64,000 nucleotides of DNA, taken from contig NZ_CP141185.1 of the NCBI RefSeq assembly GCF_035609205.1, positions 62,001 through 126,000 of the forward strand, written 5' to 3'. The notes beneath the pieces were generated by a model. It was not told the DNA's origin. It saw only the letters and a list, made by a program, of their open reading frames with translations, and made no database searches. Both the position numbers and the translations under genes were made by a program. Source of the stretch: Hymenobacter sp. GOD-10R. Lineage in GTDB: Bacteria; Bacteroidota; Bacteroidia; Cytophagales; Hymenobacteraceae. Shown in pieces: positions 42,245 to 50,416 of this stretch. Within the stretch, counting starts at the first letter, position 1; each line of letters begins with the position of its first letter.

Positions 42245-42655
42245 TTAGTAAGGCAGCTTTTCGCGCAGGGCGCTGTAGGTCCAGGTACCGGCCAGCGCGG
42301 CCAGAATTAGCACGGCGGCCGAGCCGATGCCGCTGCCCAGCTGTGCGAACAGCGGGCCGGGGCAGGCCCCGGTCAGCGCCCAGCCGAGGCCGAAGATGAA
42401 GCCGCCAATCCAGATGCCGTGGTTGAATTTCTTGTCGGCCAGCACGATGGGCTCACCGTCCATCGACTTGAGGCGGTTGCGCTTGATGAGCTGAATGGAA
42501 ATCATGCCCACCAGAATGGCCGAGCCGATGACGCCGTACATGTGGAAGGCTTGGAACCGGAACATTTCCTGAATCCTAAACCAGCTGATGACTTCGCTTT
42601 TGGTGAGAATGATGCCGAACAACGTGCCCAGCACCAGGTATTTGAAATATTTCAT
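42245..42655 (-). CDS. YeeE/YedE-type sulfur transporter half, DUF6691
   Basis: 136 aa with about four transmembrane helices. The family signature GALTGACPGPLFAQ-type sequence appears as WALTGACPGPLF (about 93-104) with the pore cysteine. YeeE/YedE proteins take up thiosulfate or related sulfur species. Together with the larger half at 43319-43879, also Cys-containing, it probably forms the complete transporter. Its start overlaps the methyltransferase stop by four bases (ATGA). Confidence 0.88.
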   Translation of the reverse strand: MKYFKYLVLGTLFGIILTKSEVISWFRIQEMFRFQAFHMYGVIGSAILVGMISIQLIKRNRLKSMDGEPIVLADKKFNHGIWIGGFIFGLGWALTGACPGPLFAQLGSGIGSAAVLILAALAGTWTYSALREKLPY

Positions 42656-43314
42656 ATGCAGTAAGTGAGTTCGGAGGAGGAATCGCGCACGCCCAGCAGG
42701 CGCACCACGTTGGCCGGGCCGGCGTGGAAGCTGCCTTCGTGCAGCACCACGCCCAGCGCGTGGTTTTCCAAGATGTTCAGCCCGGCAAAATCTGCGGCCA
42801 GCGTGGCCGGCTCGTAGAGCATTTCGGCGGTCTTGGGGCCGCCCGAGGGCAGGCCCAACTGCCGGGGGCTGAAGGCTTCCAGGATGAGGTGGCCGCCGGA
42901 AGCCAGGCTGGCGGCGGCCGCAGCGTGCACCGCCTGGCGGTCGGCCGGGGCTAGGTGGGCGTAGATGAGGCCCACGGCGTCGTAGTGGCCGGGGCGCAGC
43001 CAGCTCAGGGCCGTGAGGTCGGCCACCTGGTAGTCGAGGCGCACGCCCTGGGCCACGGCCAGGCGCAGGGCTTTGGCCCGGCCCTCGTCGCTGAAATCCA
43101 CGGCCGTCACCTGCCAGCCGCGCTTGGCGGCGTACACGGCGTTGCGGCCTTCGCCCTCGGCCAGCAGCAGCAGGCGGCCGGGCGGCAGCGCATCGAGCTG
43201 CTGGCGGAAATAGGCATTCGGCTCGGTGCCGTAGGCGTAGGTTTCGCCCTCATAGCGGGCATCCCAGAAATCAACGGCGGTGGGGGCAAGTGCTTCCATA
43301 AAACGGTGATTCAA
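42652..43314 (-). CDS. Class I SAM-dependent methyltransferase (TehB-like)
   Basis: 220 aa from ATG 43314 (an ATG at 43299 is equally likely). FWDARYEGETYAYGTEPNAY is typical of TehB-like/thiol methyltransferase relatives. SAM-binding motif I reads LLLLAEGEGRNAVYAA (about 48-63), with acidic VTAVDFSDEG. Sandwiched between two YeeE halves and overlapping one, it is clearly part of the sulfur operon. It may methylate sulfide or a metalloid anion for detoxification, which is inference. Confidence 0.8.
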   Translation of the reverse strand: MNHRFMEALAPTAVDFWDARYEGETYAYGTEPNAYFRQQLDALPPGRLLLLAEGEGRNAVYAAKRGWQVTAVDFSDEGRAKALRLAVAQGVRLDYQVADLTALSWLRPGHYDAVGLIYAHLAPADRQAVHAAAAASLASGGHLILEAFSPRQLGLPSGGPKTAEMLYEPATLAADFAGLNILENHALGVVLHEGSFHAGPANVVRLLGVRDSSSELTYCI

Positions 43315-43318
43315 GGGA

Positions 43319-43879
43319 TTAAAACATCATCGGATAAATCACCCAGGTCATGAGCAGGCCGCCGGCGAAGAAGCCGATGACGGCTACCAGCGACACCCAT
43401 TGCAGGTTAGAAAGCCCCGATATGGCATGGCCCGAGGTGCAGCCGCCCGCGTAGCGCGTGCCGAAGCCCACCAGGAAGCCGCCCAGCACCAGGAACACCC
43501 AGCCTTTCCAGTTGGCAAGGTTGTCGAGGGCAAACAGCTCGCGGGGCAGCAGGCCGGTGAAGTCCGTGAGGTGCATTTCGGCTTTCAGGTCCCGCACCGT
43601 GGCGGCCGAGATACCGATAACGTCGGGGTGGCCCATGAGGCGGTAGCCGATGAAGCCACCCAGCGCGATGCCGAGCACGAACACCAAGTTCCAGATTTCG
43701 GCCCGCCAGTTATAAGTCAGAAAGGGAATGCCGGCCGGCACGCAGGCCGCGCACACGTGGCGCAGCGAGGAGCTGATGCCCAGCGCCTTATTCCCCACGA
43801 GCAGCAGCGCGGGCACCGTGAGGCCAATCAAAGGGCCGGCCACGTACCAGGGCCAGGGTTGTTGCAGGAGTTCAAGCAT
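43319..43879 (-). CDS. YeeE/YedE-type sulfur transporter, larger half
   Basis: 186 aa with about five transmembrane segments. [14 protein letters not shown] (about 144-157) contains the conserved Cys of YeeE/YedE pores, and [13 protein letters not shown] adds a CxxC-like pair. It presumably pairs with the DUF6691 half (42245-42655), as is usual in bacteria with split YeeE. Four bases separate it from the methyltransferase gene. Role: uptake of thiosulfate or persulfide sulfur across the inner membrane. Confidence 0.9.
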   Translation of the reverse strand: MLELLQQPWPWYVAGPLIGLTVPALLLVGNKALGISSSLRHVCAACVPAGIPFLTYNWRAEIWNLVFVLGIALGGFIGYRLMGHPDVIGISAATVRDLKAEMHLTDFTGLLPRELFALDNLANWKGWVFLVLGGFLVGFGTRYAGGCTSGHAISGLSNLQWVSLVAVIGFFAGGLLMTWVIYPMMF

Positions 43880-43909
43880 GAAAACAGAAGTCGAAATGAA
43901 GAGGCTTAA

Positions 43910-44251
43910 TTATTTAGTCGTCAGTTGCCCTGGCCAATCCATCACGCCGCCGAGCAGGTTGCTGACCTGCGCGAAACCGGCGGTGGTGAGCTGGCCGGCC
44001 GCGTTGGCCGAGCGCGCGCCGCTGCGGCAGTACACGTAAGTGGGCTTGGTTTTGTCGAGGGCCGCCACGCGTTGGCCGAAATCGGGCGCGGTGACTTCGA
44101 TGTTGACCGCGCCGGGCAGGTGGCCGGCGGCGAATTCGTCGGGCCGGCGCACGTCCACGAGCACCGCGCTGGGCTGGCGCAGGCCCTCGGCAAACTGCGC
44201 GGGCGTCAGGTTTTGAAAAGCAGGGGCGGAAGTTTTATTGAAACCGAACAT
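43910..44251 (-). CDS. Single-domain rhodanese
   Basis: 113 aa. The rhodanese active-site loop [13 protein letters not shown] carries the catalytic Cys near residue 75; [21 protein letters not shown] is the matching substrate-side motif. It transfers sulfane sulfur to thiol acceptors in the cytoplasm. There is a hairpin between it and the upstream MBL-rhodanese gene (44306-44329). It is 30 bases ahead of the YeeE gene. Confidence 0.93.
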   Translation of the reverse strand: MFGFNKTSAPAFQNLTPAQFAEGLRQPSAVLVDVRRPDEFAAGHLPGAVNIEVTAPDFGQRVAALDKTKPTYVYCRSGARSANAAGQLTTAGFAQVSNLLGGVMDWPGQLTTK

Positions 44252-44305
44252 GGCGGAGGAATTTGAGTGGGAGGGAAAAGGAAAGCTTGAGAATGAGCGG
44301 ATAGG

Positions 44306-44329
44306 GGCCCCGGCACGGCTGCCGGAGCC
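44306..44329 (-). terminator. GC hairpin between MBL-rhodanese and rhodanese genes
   Basis: Ten-base arms (44306-44315, 44320-44329) with a four-base loop pair fully on the minus strand, counting one G-U pair. No T-run, so it may be an attenuator or an mRNA processing boundary inside the sulfur operon rather than a full stop. Confidence 0.45.
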
Positions 44330-44344
44330 AACCCGTCAAAGGGA

Positions 44345-45700
44345 TTAGTGGGCCGCCGAAGCCAACTGGAAGGACTTCACGGCCTCGCTCAAGTCGAGCA
44401 CTTCGGTGCCGGGCCGGGCATCGGCCACGATGCTGCTGCCGGCGGCCGAGCGGTAGCCGCCGGCGCAGTGCACCACCACCGGCTTATCGGTCGGAATCTC
44501 GCCGGCCCGCTCGCGCAGCTCGGGCAGCGGAATGTTGATAGACCCCGCGAAAATGGGCTCGTCGCGGTGCTCCACTCGGTTGCGGATGTCCACGATGGTG
44601 TAGTTTTCCGGGTGCTCGCGGAAGGCCGGCACGTCTAGCACCGGCAGGGTGGCCTCGGTGGCCGGTGTGCCTACCAGCGCGCCTTTAATCAGCGGCTCGT
44701 AACCGATTTTGGCGGTTTTCTGAATCAGGTCTTCCAGCGTCGCCTCGTCGGGGGCAATGAGGTAGAAGTACTCTTCCGGCCCCACGATGGAGCCCAGCCA
44801 GGTTTCGAACTTGCCGCCCTGCTGGATGTTGATAGCGCCGTCCACGTGGCCTTTTTTGAACTCAGCTTCGGGGCGGGAGTCGATGATGACCGCACCCGCT
44901 TCCAGTGCCGTGCCGGGGGCTAGGCGCTGCACCTGCTGCACACTCGGCGCGTAGGCAGGCGCGCCGGCCTTGTTCAGGGCCACGTCGTAGCCGAAGTATT
45001 TGGGAATGAACGGCTGGTCGGCCAGCAGCTCTTTTACGAACTCCTCCTCACTCATGGGGCGCAACATGGGGTTGCCGATTTTCTCGGCCCCGATGCTGCT
45101 GCTGTTGGCCCCGCTCAGGGCCTTGCCGCAGAGTGAGCCCGCGCCGTGGGCGGGGTACACCAGTACGTCGGCGGCCAGCGGCATCAGCTTCTCGCGTAGG
45201 CTGTGGTACATCTGCTTGGCCAACTCTTCGCGCTTGGCGGTCACGTTGCCGGCCTTTTCGCGCAGGTCGGGCCGGCCCACGTCGCCGATGAAGAGCGTAT
45301 CGCCGGTGAACACGGCCACGTCCTTGCCCTCGCGGCTGAGGACGATGCTGAGCGAATCGGGCGAGTGGCCGGGCGTGTTCAGGGCCCGGAAGGTGAGTTT
45401 GCCGACGGTGAACTCCTGGCCTTCGTCGAAGCCCTCGTGGGCATAATCGGCCCCGAGCAGCTGGCTCACGCGGATAACGGCCCCGGTGGCCTGCGCGATT
45501 TCCAGGTGCGACGACACGAAGTCGGCGTGGGGGTGGGTTTCGATGACGGCCACGATTTTGGCCTCGTTGGCCTTGGCGTAGTCGTAGTATTGCTGCGGGT
45601 TGCGGGCCGGGTCGATGAGGACGATTTCGCGGGCGCACTCGCTGAGGATGGCGTAGGAGAAGTGGGCCAGGCCCTTGTCTTCAAACTGTTCGATTTTCAT
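44345..45700 (-). CDS. MBL-fold persulfide dioxygenase-like protein with two rhodanese domains
   Basis: 451 aa from ATG 45700. The metallo-beta-lactamase domain (1-240) has ETHPHADFVSSH, NTPGHSPDS, FTGDTLFIGDVGRPD and YPAHGAGSLCG. The usual second His-Asp-His is partly changed (HADF), as in the ETHE1-like blh group. Rhodanese domain 1 (about 265-360) lacks an active-site Cys; domain 2 (about 365-450) has HCAGGYRSAAG. The enzyme likely oxidises glutathione- or cysteine-persulfide to sulfite, matched by the TauE/SafE exporter upstream. Confidence 0.88.
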   Translation of the reverse strand: MKIEQFEDKGLAHFSYAILSECAREIVLIDPARNPQQYYDYAKANEAKIVAVIETHPHADFVSSHLEIAQATGAVIRVSQLLGADYAHEGFDEGQEFTVGKLTFRALNTPGHSPDSLSIVLSREGKDVAVFTGDTLFIGDVGRPDLREKAGNVTAKREELAKQMYHSLREKLMPLAADVLVYPAHGAGSLCGKALSGANSSSIGAEKIGNPMLRPMSEEEFVKELLADQPFIPKYFGYDVALNKAGAPAYAPSVQQVQRLAPGTALEAGAVIIDSRPEAEFKKGHVDGAINIQQGGKFETWLGSIVGPEEYFYLIAPDEATLEDLIQKTAKIGYEPLIKGALVGTPATEATLPVLDVPAFREHPENYTIVDIRNRVEHRDEPIFAGSINIPLPELRERAGEIPTDKPVVVHCAGGYRSAAGSSIVADARPGTEVLDLSEAVKSFQLASAAH

Positions 45701-45758
45701 GGTTGGCAACGAAAAAACGGGTGAAAGAAACGGGAGCGGAAAAGCGGTAATTGATTGA

Positions 45759-46577
45759 TTAAACGTGGTGAAACAGCAGCTCTTTGGTCAGAATGAACGT
45801 GCCCATGGCCAGCGTGAACCAGCCGAAGGCCGGCTTGAGCTTAGCGCCCGGAATGAAGCGGGCCAGGTAGGTGCCCAGCACGATGCCGCCGAGGGCAAAG
45901 GCCAGGAAACCCAGCAGAAACGACCAGGCGATGGGGGTGCCCGCGCTCAAATCGCCGGTGAAGCCGATGAGCGAGTTCAGGGCAATGATGGCCAGCGAGG
46001 TGCCCACGGCCAGCTTCATGGGCAGGCGCGCCCCGAGCACCAGGGCCGGAATGATGAGGAAGCCGCCGCCCGCGCCCACGAAGCCCGTGAGCGTGCCCAC
46101 CACTAGGCCAATGGTGAGAATGAGCGGATAGTTGAATTTATGCTTGTGGTGCAGCTCCTCATCGAGTACTTCTTCAGCCTGTTTGCTGCGAATCATGGAG
46201 GTGGCCGCCACCACCATCAGCACCGCGAAGGCCACGAGCACCAGCAGGTCTTTGGTGAAGACGATGCCGCCCACCGTGAACAACTCGTGCGGAATAGCCG
46301 GCATGAGCACCTTGCGCACCGCAAACACCGCCATGAGGGAAGGAATCAAAAAGACGATGGCGGTTTTCAGCGACACCAGCCCCTTGCGGAAGTAGCCCGA
46401 CGCGCCGACTACCGACGTGCTGCCGACCACAAACAGCGAGTACGCCGTGCTCAGCACCGGGCTTACGCCCATCAGGTACACCAGCACCGGCACGGTGAGG
46501 ATGGAGCCGCCCCCGCCCATGATGCCGAGCGAGAGGCCAATGAAGATGGCGGCAAAGTAGCCGAAGTAATGGAGCAT
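45759..46577 (-). CDS. Sulfite exporter, TauE/SafE family
   Basis: 272 aa with about eight transmembrane helices in two repeats: IGLSLGIMGGGGSILTVPVLVYLMG and VGTLTGFVGAGGGFLIIPALVLGA both show the glycine-rich family signature. A charged loop with HHKHK lies in the middle. It would export sulfite formed by the persulfide dioxygenase encoded 58 bases downstream. First gene of the sulfur operon, behind a region with a half-site for the ArsR-type regulator. Confidence 0.92.
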   Translation of the reverse strand: MLHYFGYFAAIFIGLSLGIMGGGGSILTVPVLVYLMGVSPVLSTAYSLFVVGSTSVVGASGYFRKGLVSLKTAIVFLIPSLMAVFAVRKVLMPAIPHELFTVGGIVFTKDLLVLVAFAVLMVVAATSMIRSKQAEEVLDEELHHKHKFNYPLILTIGLVVGTLTGFVGAGGGFLIIPALVLGARLPMKLAVGTSLAIIALNSLIGFTGDLSAGTPIAWSFLLGFLAFALGGIVLGTYLARFIPGAKLKPAFGWFTLAMGTFILTKELLFHHV

Positions 46578-46589
46578 GGCGGGTGGGAG

Positions 46590-46620
46590 GAAACGTATGA
46601 AATTATGATAGTTTGTTCAT
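46590..46620 (-). promoter_or_regulatory. Upstream region of TauE/SafE with regulator half-site
   Basis: ATGAACA on the minus strand (46614-46620) repeats one half of the palindrome at 46985-47000, opposite an imperfect ATGAAA (46597-46602). A weak -7-like TAATTTC lies nearby. This is consistent with control by the ArsR-type protein encoded upstream, at low certainty. Confidence 0.4.
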
Positions 46621-46630
46621 GTGTTGCAGC

Positions 46631-46669
46631 AAAAAAAAGCCGCGCTCTTTACAGGAAAGTGCACGCGGC
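46631..46669 (-). terminator. Terminator overlapping the ArsR-type gene end
   Basis: GCCGCG (46639-46644) pairs with CGCGGC (46664-46669), with inner CTTT/AAAG pairs, and eight T follow on the minus strand (46631-46638). The upper arm lies inside the regulator coding end. Confidence 0.8.
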
Positions 46670-46969
46670 CAGGCACTGTATCACGTCGATGACCTCGCGC
46701 ATTTTCAGGGAATAGAAGATGTTTTTGCCGTCGCGGTGGCTGCTCAGAATGCCCTTGAGCTTCATGCCCGAGAGGTGGTGGGAAAGCAGGCTTTGCTCCA
46801 CGTTCAGCCGCTCGCTGATATCGGTCACCGAGAGACCATCGTGAGCGGCCAGCAGCTGCACAATGGCGATGCGCGTGGGGTGGGCCGTGGTTTTGAGAAT
46901 GAAGGCCACCTTCTCCATCTTCTCGACGGAGAGGCCCATATCAACGGAAGGAGCGGTAGCTGCAGTCAT
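46649..46969 (-). CDS. ArsR-family regulator of the sulfur island
   Basis: 106 aa. Winged helix-turn-helix: HPTRIAIVQLL, then LNVEQSLLSHHLSGMKLKGIL and a wing HRDGKNIFYSL. Two cysteines sit close together at the C-terminus (VIQCLAACTFL). Persulfide sensors SqrR/BigR use a Cys pair too, but spaced apart in sequence, so the sensing mode here may differ. It has its own terminator and a -7 box TAAGTTTG. It is likely autoregulated and controls the divergent tlpA and perhaps the sulfur operon. Confidence 0.85.
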   Translation of the reverse strand: MTAATAPSVDMGLSVEKMEKVAFILKTTAHPTRIAIVQLLAAHDGLSVTDISERLNVEQSLLSHHLSGMKLKGILSSHRDGKNIFYSLKMREVIDVIQCLAACTFL

Positions 46970-46977
46970 AACTCGTA

Positions 46978-47026
46978 CAAACTTATGAACATTTGTTCAT
47001 TCATACAAGTGTTGTCCTTACATTTG
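46978..47026. promoter_or_regulatory. Divergent promoters sharing a perfect palindromic operator
   Basis: ATGAACATTTGTTCAT (46985-47000) is a perfect 7-2-7 palindrome. On the minus strand TTG, 20 bases, then -7 box TAAGTTTG (46978-46985) bracket it. On the plus strand TACATTTG (47019-47026) is a -7 box for the thioredoxin gene. One bound repressor could block both. Confidence 0.78.
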
Positions 47027-47119
47027 TTCCCGCAAGTGTATTTTTTTACTGCCTCCGTCCCCATTCCGGCAGCATAAATATCACTACGGATTTTCAGTTC
47101 AATTATTCATTGGCCGGCA

Positions 47120-47722
47120 ATGACCCGCAAGAATCTCACCTCCTGGCTGCCAATAGTACTGTTTGCTTTGGTTCTGCTCACTCCGTTGCGCCCCCTCGTA
47201 CTCGGGGCCATGCAGCGCGGCCTGCTGGCCACCGGCCTCTGGAACGCTGCCGGGCCCGTCAAGTCTACCACCGAAATGCCCGTGCTGCTCACCGGCAGTC
47301 CCGCCTACCCGCACAATCTGCCGATGGTCACCCTCGACGGCAAGCCCGTGAACCTGAGCGACCTGAAAGGCAAGGTGGTATTCGTGAACCTGTGGGCCAG
47401 CTGGTGCCCGCCCTGCCGCGCCGAGATGCCCGGCATCGAAGCGCTGTACAAGAAGGTCGACCACTCGAAAGTGGCCTTCGTGATGCTCTCGCTCGACGAC
47501 GACACGGCCAAAGCCCGCAAGTTCGTACAGGCCCAGGGCTACACCTTCCCCGTGTACCTGCGCACCGGCAATCTGCCCGCCCCGTTCGATTCCAACTCCA
47601 TCCCTTCCACCGTCATCCTCGGCCCTGACGGGCAGGTGGCAGCCCGCCACGACGGCATGGCGGAGTACGACACGCCCGAGTTCAAAGCGGCGCTGGATAA
47701 GCTGGCGAAGTCGGTGCGTTAA
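47120..47722 (+). CDS. TlpA-family thioredoxin-like protein
   Basis: 200 aa with an N-terminal hydrophobic anchor (about 8-30) and a thioredoxin/AhpC-TSA domain. The redox motif is WCPPC (in WASWCPPCRAEMPG), with the cis-Pro region SIPSTVIL. Periplasmic thiol-disulfide exchange is expected, possibly keeping DsrE or cytochrome cysteines reduced. It is divergent from the ArsR-type gene and shares its operator, so it is probably induced with the sulfur island. Confidence 0.88.
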   Translation: MTRKNLTSWLPIVLFALVLLTPLRPLVLGAMQRGLLATGLWNAAGPVKSTTEMPVLLTGSPAYPHNLPMVTLDGKPVNLSDLKGKVVFVNLWASWCPPCRAEMPGIEALYKKVDHSKVAFVMLSLDDDTAKARKFVQAQGYTFPVYLRTGNLPAPFDSNSIPSTVILGPDGQVAARHDGMAEYDTPEFKAALDKLAKSVR

Positions 47723-47770
47723 CCCATCGGACGCACCTGTGGGGAATTCCTCAGAGGTGAGTCATTGTGA

Positions 47771-47807
47771 CGTCGCCGGAAGCTGATAAGCCAGGGACAT
47801 ACCCTGC
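47771..47807 (+). repeat. Left copy of an imperfect 37-bp direct repeat
   Basis: Matches 59552-59588 at 28 of 37 bases, same orientation, including CGTCGC, AGCTGATA and CAGGGA blocks without gaps. The two copies flank the divalent-metal island (47824-59447). Confidence 0.5.
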
Positions 47808-47823
47808 AAGGGTAACGCCAACA

Positions 47824-48591
47824 TCAAGGCTTAGCTTGGTTAGGATGCTGCCGCCCCGCCCGCACCAGTTCAATTTCTCGCTGCTGGTCTTTCAGGACAA
47901 GAAAGGCTATTTTTTGCAGACCCTCGTCACGGCCCAGCTCCAGCTCGGCGTGGGCCAGCGTGATGGAGTTCTGGTGGTGGGGTATGAGCAGGGCGGCGTA
48001 GTCGTGGTCGATGCTACCGGTGCCGGCATCTTCCTGCTTGGGGGTGTGGTGGTGGTTGAGAGAGTCGGGGCCAGCTTCTACCTTGGCGATGCTGCGATGG
48101 GCCGCCGGATGCAGACCATTGGTGGCCGCCTCCAGCAATTTCGCTAGCTCGTCCGACTGCATGGTGTGCGTGGGAAACGCGGGGGGCTGGGCCCGGATGC
48201 GCCGAATGGCCGAGTCGAGGCCGAAAATGAGTTGCTGGTGGGCCTGGTGAATGTCCTGCGCAATGCGCCGCAGTTCCGGGTCGTGGCCCTGCTGCAGTTC
48301 CAGGGCGGACATGGCCACGGCGGCGCGGTGGTTTTCGCGCATGAGCCGGGCAAAGTACAGGTCCAGGTCGGTACCGGGCGGCAGGGCCTTGGAATGCGCG
48401 GCCATAGTGTGCAGGGCGGCCATCATGGTGGCCGGGGGCCCGGCCGCGTGAATGTCGGCCGGTTCCTCGGGGCCGCTGCGGCAGCTGCCCAACAGCAGGC
48501 CGCCTGCCAAGAGCACGGGATATGCCGCTTTGTGCAGCGCGGCGCATAGGCGCTGCCTGGTGAAAACAGGGGGACGCTGACCCAACAACAT
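47824..48591 (-). CDS. DUF305 lipoprotein
   Basis: 255 aa. The N-terminus is basic with a lipobox GGLLLGSC (Cys near 37); a downstream start would shorten the pre-signal part. Two DUF305 repeats follow: YFARLMRENHRAAVAMSALELQQGHDPELRR and DYAALLIPHHQNSITLAHAELELGRDEGLQK. DUF305 proteins are His/Met-containing four-helix, ferritin-like secreted proteins frequently found with copper or zinc resistance genes and may bind metal. The start overlaps the preceding stop by one base. Confidence 0.82.
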   Translation of the reverse strand: MLLGQRPPVFTRQRLCAALHKAAYPVLLAGGLLLGSCRSGPEEPADIHAAGPPATMMAALHTMAAHSKALPPGTDLDLYFARLMRENHRAAVAMSALELQQGHDPELRRIAQDIHQAHQQLIFGLDSAIRRIRAQPPAFPTHTMQSDELAKLLEAATNGLHPAAHRSIAKVEAGPDSLNHHHTPKQEDAGTGSIDHDYAALLIPHHQNSITLAHAELELGRDEGLQKIAFLVLKDQQREIELVRAGRQHPNQAKP

Positions 48592-48857
48592 TAGGCTGCG
48601 GTGGTGCTGACTATGTGGCTGCGGGCTTCCGGCTCGCCCTGCTGGGTTTCGTGCTGCACGTAGTATTCCAGCAAGGTGCCGGGCGCAAACGCATCGTTGT
48701 CAAGGAAGGGTGAGCGGGCATTAACGGCAACTCGCTGCCAGGTGGAGGCTTCGCCCCCGACGCGGCGAAAAACGTGGGCGACTTCCAGCATTTCCTTCGA
48801 GAAAGCCAGGTGGCGGCCGGTGGGCTCCAGGGTCAGGTCAATTTTGGCGGTGTGCAT
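48591..48857 (-). CDS. Small hypothetical protein in the metal island
   Basis: 88 aa from ATG 48857 (MHTAKIDLTLEPTGRHLAF). Mixed strand/helix soluble protein ending LLEYYVQHETQQGEPEARSHIVSTTAA. No family recognised. It overlaps the DUF305 gene by one base (TAATG) and follows the ZIP gene by 25 bases, so it is in the same operon. Its function is unknown. Confidence 0.65.
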   Translation of the reverse strand: MHTAKIDLTLEPTGRHLAFSKEMLEVAHVFRRVGGEASTWQRVAVNARSPFLDNDAFAPGTLLEYYVQHETQQGEPEARSHIVSTTAA

Positions 48858-48882
48858 GCGTAGCGTATTCGAAAAGGGTGGG

Positions 48883-49686
48883 TCAGGCAACCATGCCCAG
48901 AATCAGAAACAGAAGAAAGCCCACGAAAAAGGCCAGCGTGAGCAGCGGAGTTTCGGTTTCCTCGTGCGCTTCGGTCAGCAGCTCCTCGGTGACCAGAAAC
49001 AGCAGCGCGGCCAGGCCAAAGGAAAGCACGATTTCCAGCATATTGCCGGTGGCCCCGCGCAGCACCGTGGTGCCGATGCCCGCCCCGACCAGCAGCATGA
49101 GCGAAGTGCCGGCCACAATCGCGACGGCCCGGCCCTTGCCGTGGCCGTCCTGCCGCAACTCAATGGCCGTGGCCAGGCCCAGCGACAGCAGCTCGATGGT
49201 GAGGGCAATGGCCAGCAGGGTGCCTTCCTTCGCACCCGCCGCAAAGCCGATGCCCAGCAGCAGTCCGTCAATGAGAATATCGATGCCGATGGCCACCAGC
49301 AGGCCCCAAGGTAGGGAGGCCGCGCCGGGTAGCGCCGTAGCACTAGCGCCAGCCGCTGGCTCATTGCCGGCTTCTCCGGGCTCCTCTTTCTTTTCGAGGC
49401 GCTGGGTGAAGTAGCGCAGCCCCAGCATGGTGGCCACGCCCAGCCCGAAGCCCAGCGCCACTTCGTAGGGTGCGTGGTGCTGCACAATGTCGGGCAGCAG
49501 CTCGACGGCCACAACCGAGAAGATGACGCCCGCCGCGAAGTGCAGAATGGCGCTGCGCAGCTTCGGGCCCGGGGCCCGCCACACGGCCAGGGCGGCGCCG
49601 GCAATCATGACCACGGCCGGCAGCAGCGAGAAGCCCAGCATGGTGGACCAGGGTGGCGTGACGGCGGTGGGAATCGTAAGCAGCAT
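48883..49686 (-). CDS. ZIP-family-like divalent metal transporter
   Basis: 267 aa with about eight transmembrane helices and a charged Glu/Ala-rich loop near 95-120. The two central metal-site helices read GIDILIDGLLLGIGFAAG and ALTIELLSLGLATAIEL. In classical ZIPs the first helix has HNxPEG; here the His is replaced by Asp, so the metal site is unusual though acidic. Role: zinc or other divalent ion movement across the inner membrane, direction uncertain. Twenty bases after the second DUF305 gene. Confidence 0.8.
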   Translation of the reverse strand: MLLTIPTAVTPPWSTMLGFSLLPAVVMIAGAALAVWRAPGPKLRSAILHFAAGVIFSVVAVELLPDIVQHHAPYEVALGFGLGVATMLGLRYFTQRLEKKEEPGEAGNEPAAGASATALPGAASLPWGLLVAIGIDILIDGLLLGIGFAAGAKEGTLLAIALTIELLSLGLATAIELRQDGHGKGRAVAIVAGTSLMLLVGAGIGTTVLRGATGNMLEIVLSFGLAALLFLVTEELLTEAHEETETPLLTLAFFVGFLLFLILGMVA

Positions 49687-49706
49687 AGAAGCAGCAGGTT
49701 AAAGTG

Positions 49707-50387
49707 TTAGGGAATAGGAGTTGCCGCGTGGGTCTTGAGCCAGCGCTGGTACTGCTTGATTTCGGCCTGCTCGTCGCGCACAATCTGGCGGGCGGCGTTT
49801 CTCACTTCCGCGTCCTTGCCAAAGGCCAGCTCCGTTTGGGCCAGGGCCACCCCGGTTTGGTGGTGCACCTGCATAAGCGTGGCAAAATCGGCATCGACGG
49901 TGCCGGGCAGGGGCGGCGGCTGGCGCAGGGGAGCCAGCGCGGCCGTGATGCGGCGCACGAACGGGTCCCGGGCGTTGCCCGGCCGGTACTCCTGGCCCGC
50001 CGGCGGCTGCCGGGTCAGGGCCAGCGTCAGCACGTGGTTGTCGCGCTCATGCCCTTTGAGCACGTGCTGGGCCAGGGCGCGCAGGGTGGAATCTTTGCCA
50101 CTGGCGACTTCTACCGCGGCCAGGCGCTGGGCTCCGGCGTGGTGCACGCTCATCAAGCGGGCAAAGTCCTCGTCCCAGCACCCGAGGCGGCGCACCGTAT
50201 CGAGCTGCTGCGCGAGCAGCCGCAGGGTGTCGCCCAGGGCCGGGGGCGCGGCCACGGGAGCCGGCTTGGGCTTCGCGCCGGCGTGCACCTCCAACTCGTG
50301 CTTATCAGTGTCGTGCTTGGAGTTGCAGCTGCCGATGAACAGGCTGACACCGAGCAGCAGGACCAGTAAAAAGGGTGGAAGCTTCAT
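49707..50387 (-). CDS. DUF305 lipoprotein, second copy
   Basis: 226 aa from ATG 50387. Lipobox VSLFIGSC (Cys near 21) and a His/Lys-rich linker. Two DUF305 repeats: DFARLMSVHHAGAQRLAAVEVASGKDSTLRA and DFATLMQVHHQTGVALAQTELAFGKDAEVRN. Paralogue of the protein at 47824-48591. Probably outer-membrane-attached and facing the periplasm, where it could buffer metal beside the P-type ATPase encoded 29 bases upstream. Confidence 0.83.
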   Translation of the reverse strand: MKLPPFLLVLLLGVSLFIGSCNSKHDTDKHELEVHAGAKPKPAPVAAPPALGDTLRLLAQQLDTVRRLGCWDEDFARLMSVHHAGAQRLAAVEVASGKDSTLRALAQHVLKGHERDNHVLTLALTRQPPAGQEYRPGNARDPFVRRITAALAPLRQPPPLPGTVDADFATLMQVHHQTGVALAQTELAFGKDAEVRNAARQIVRDEQAEIKQYQRWLKTHAATPIP

Positions 50388-50416
50388 GTTTCGTGCTTCA
50401 GTGAGTGCCTGATGGC

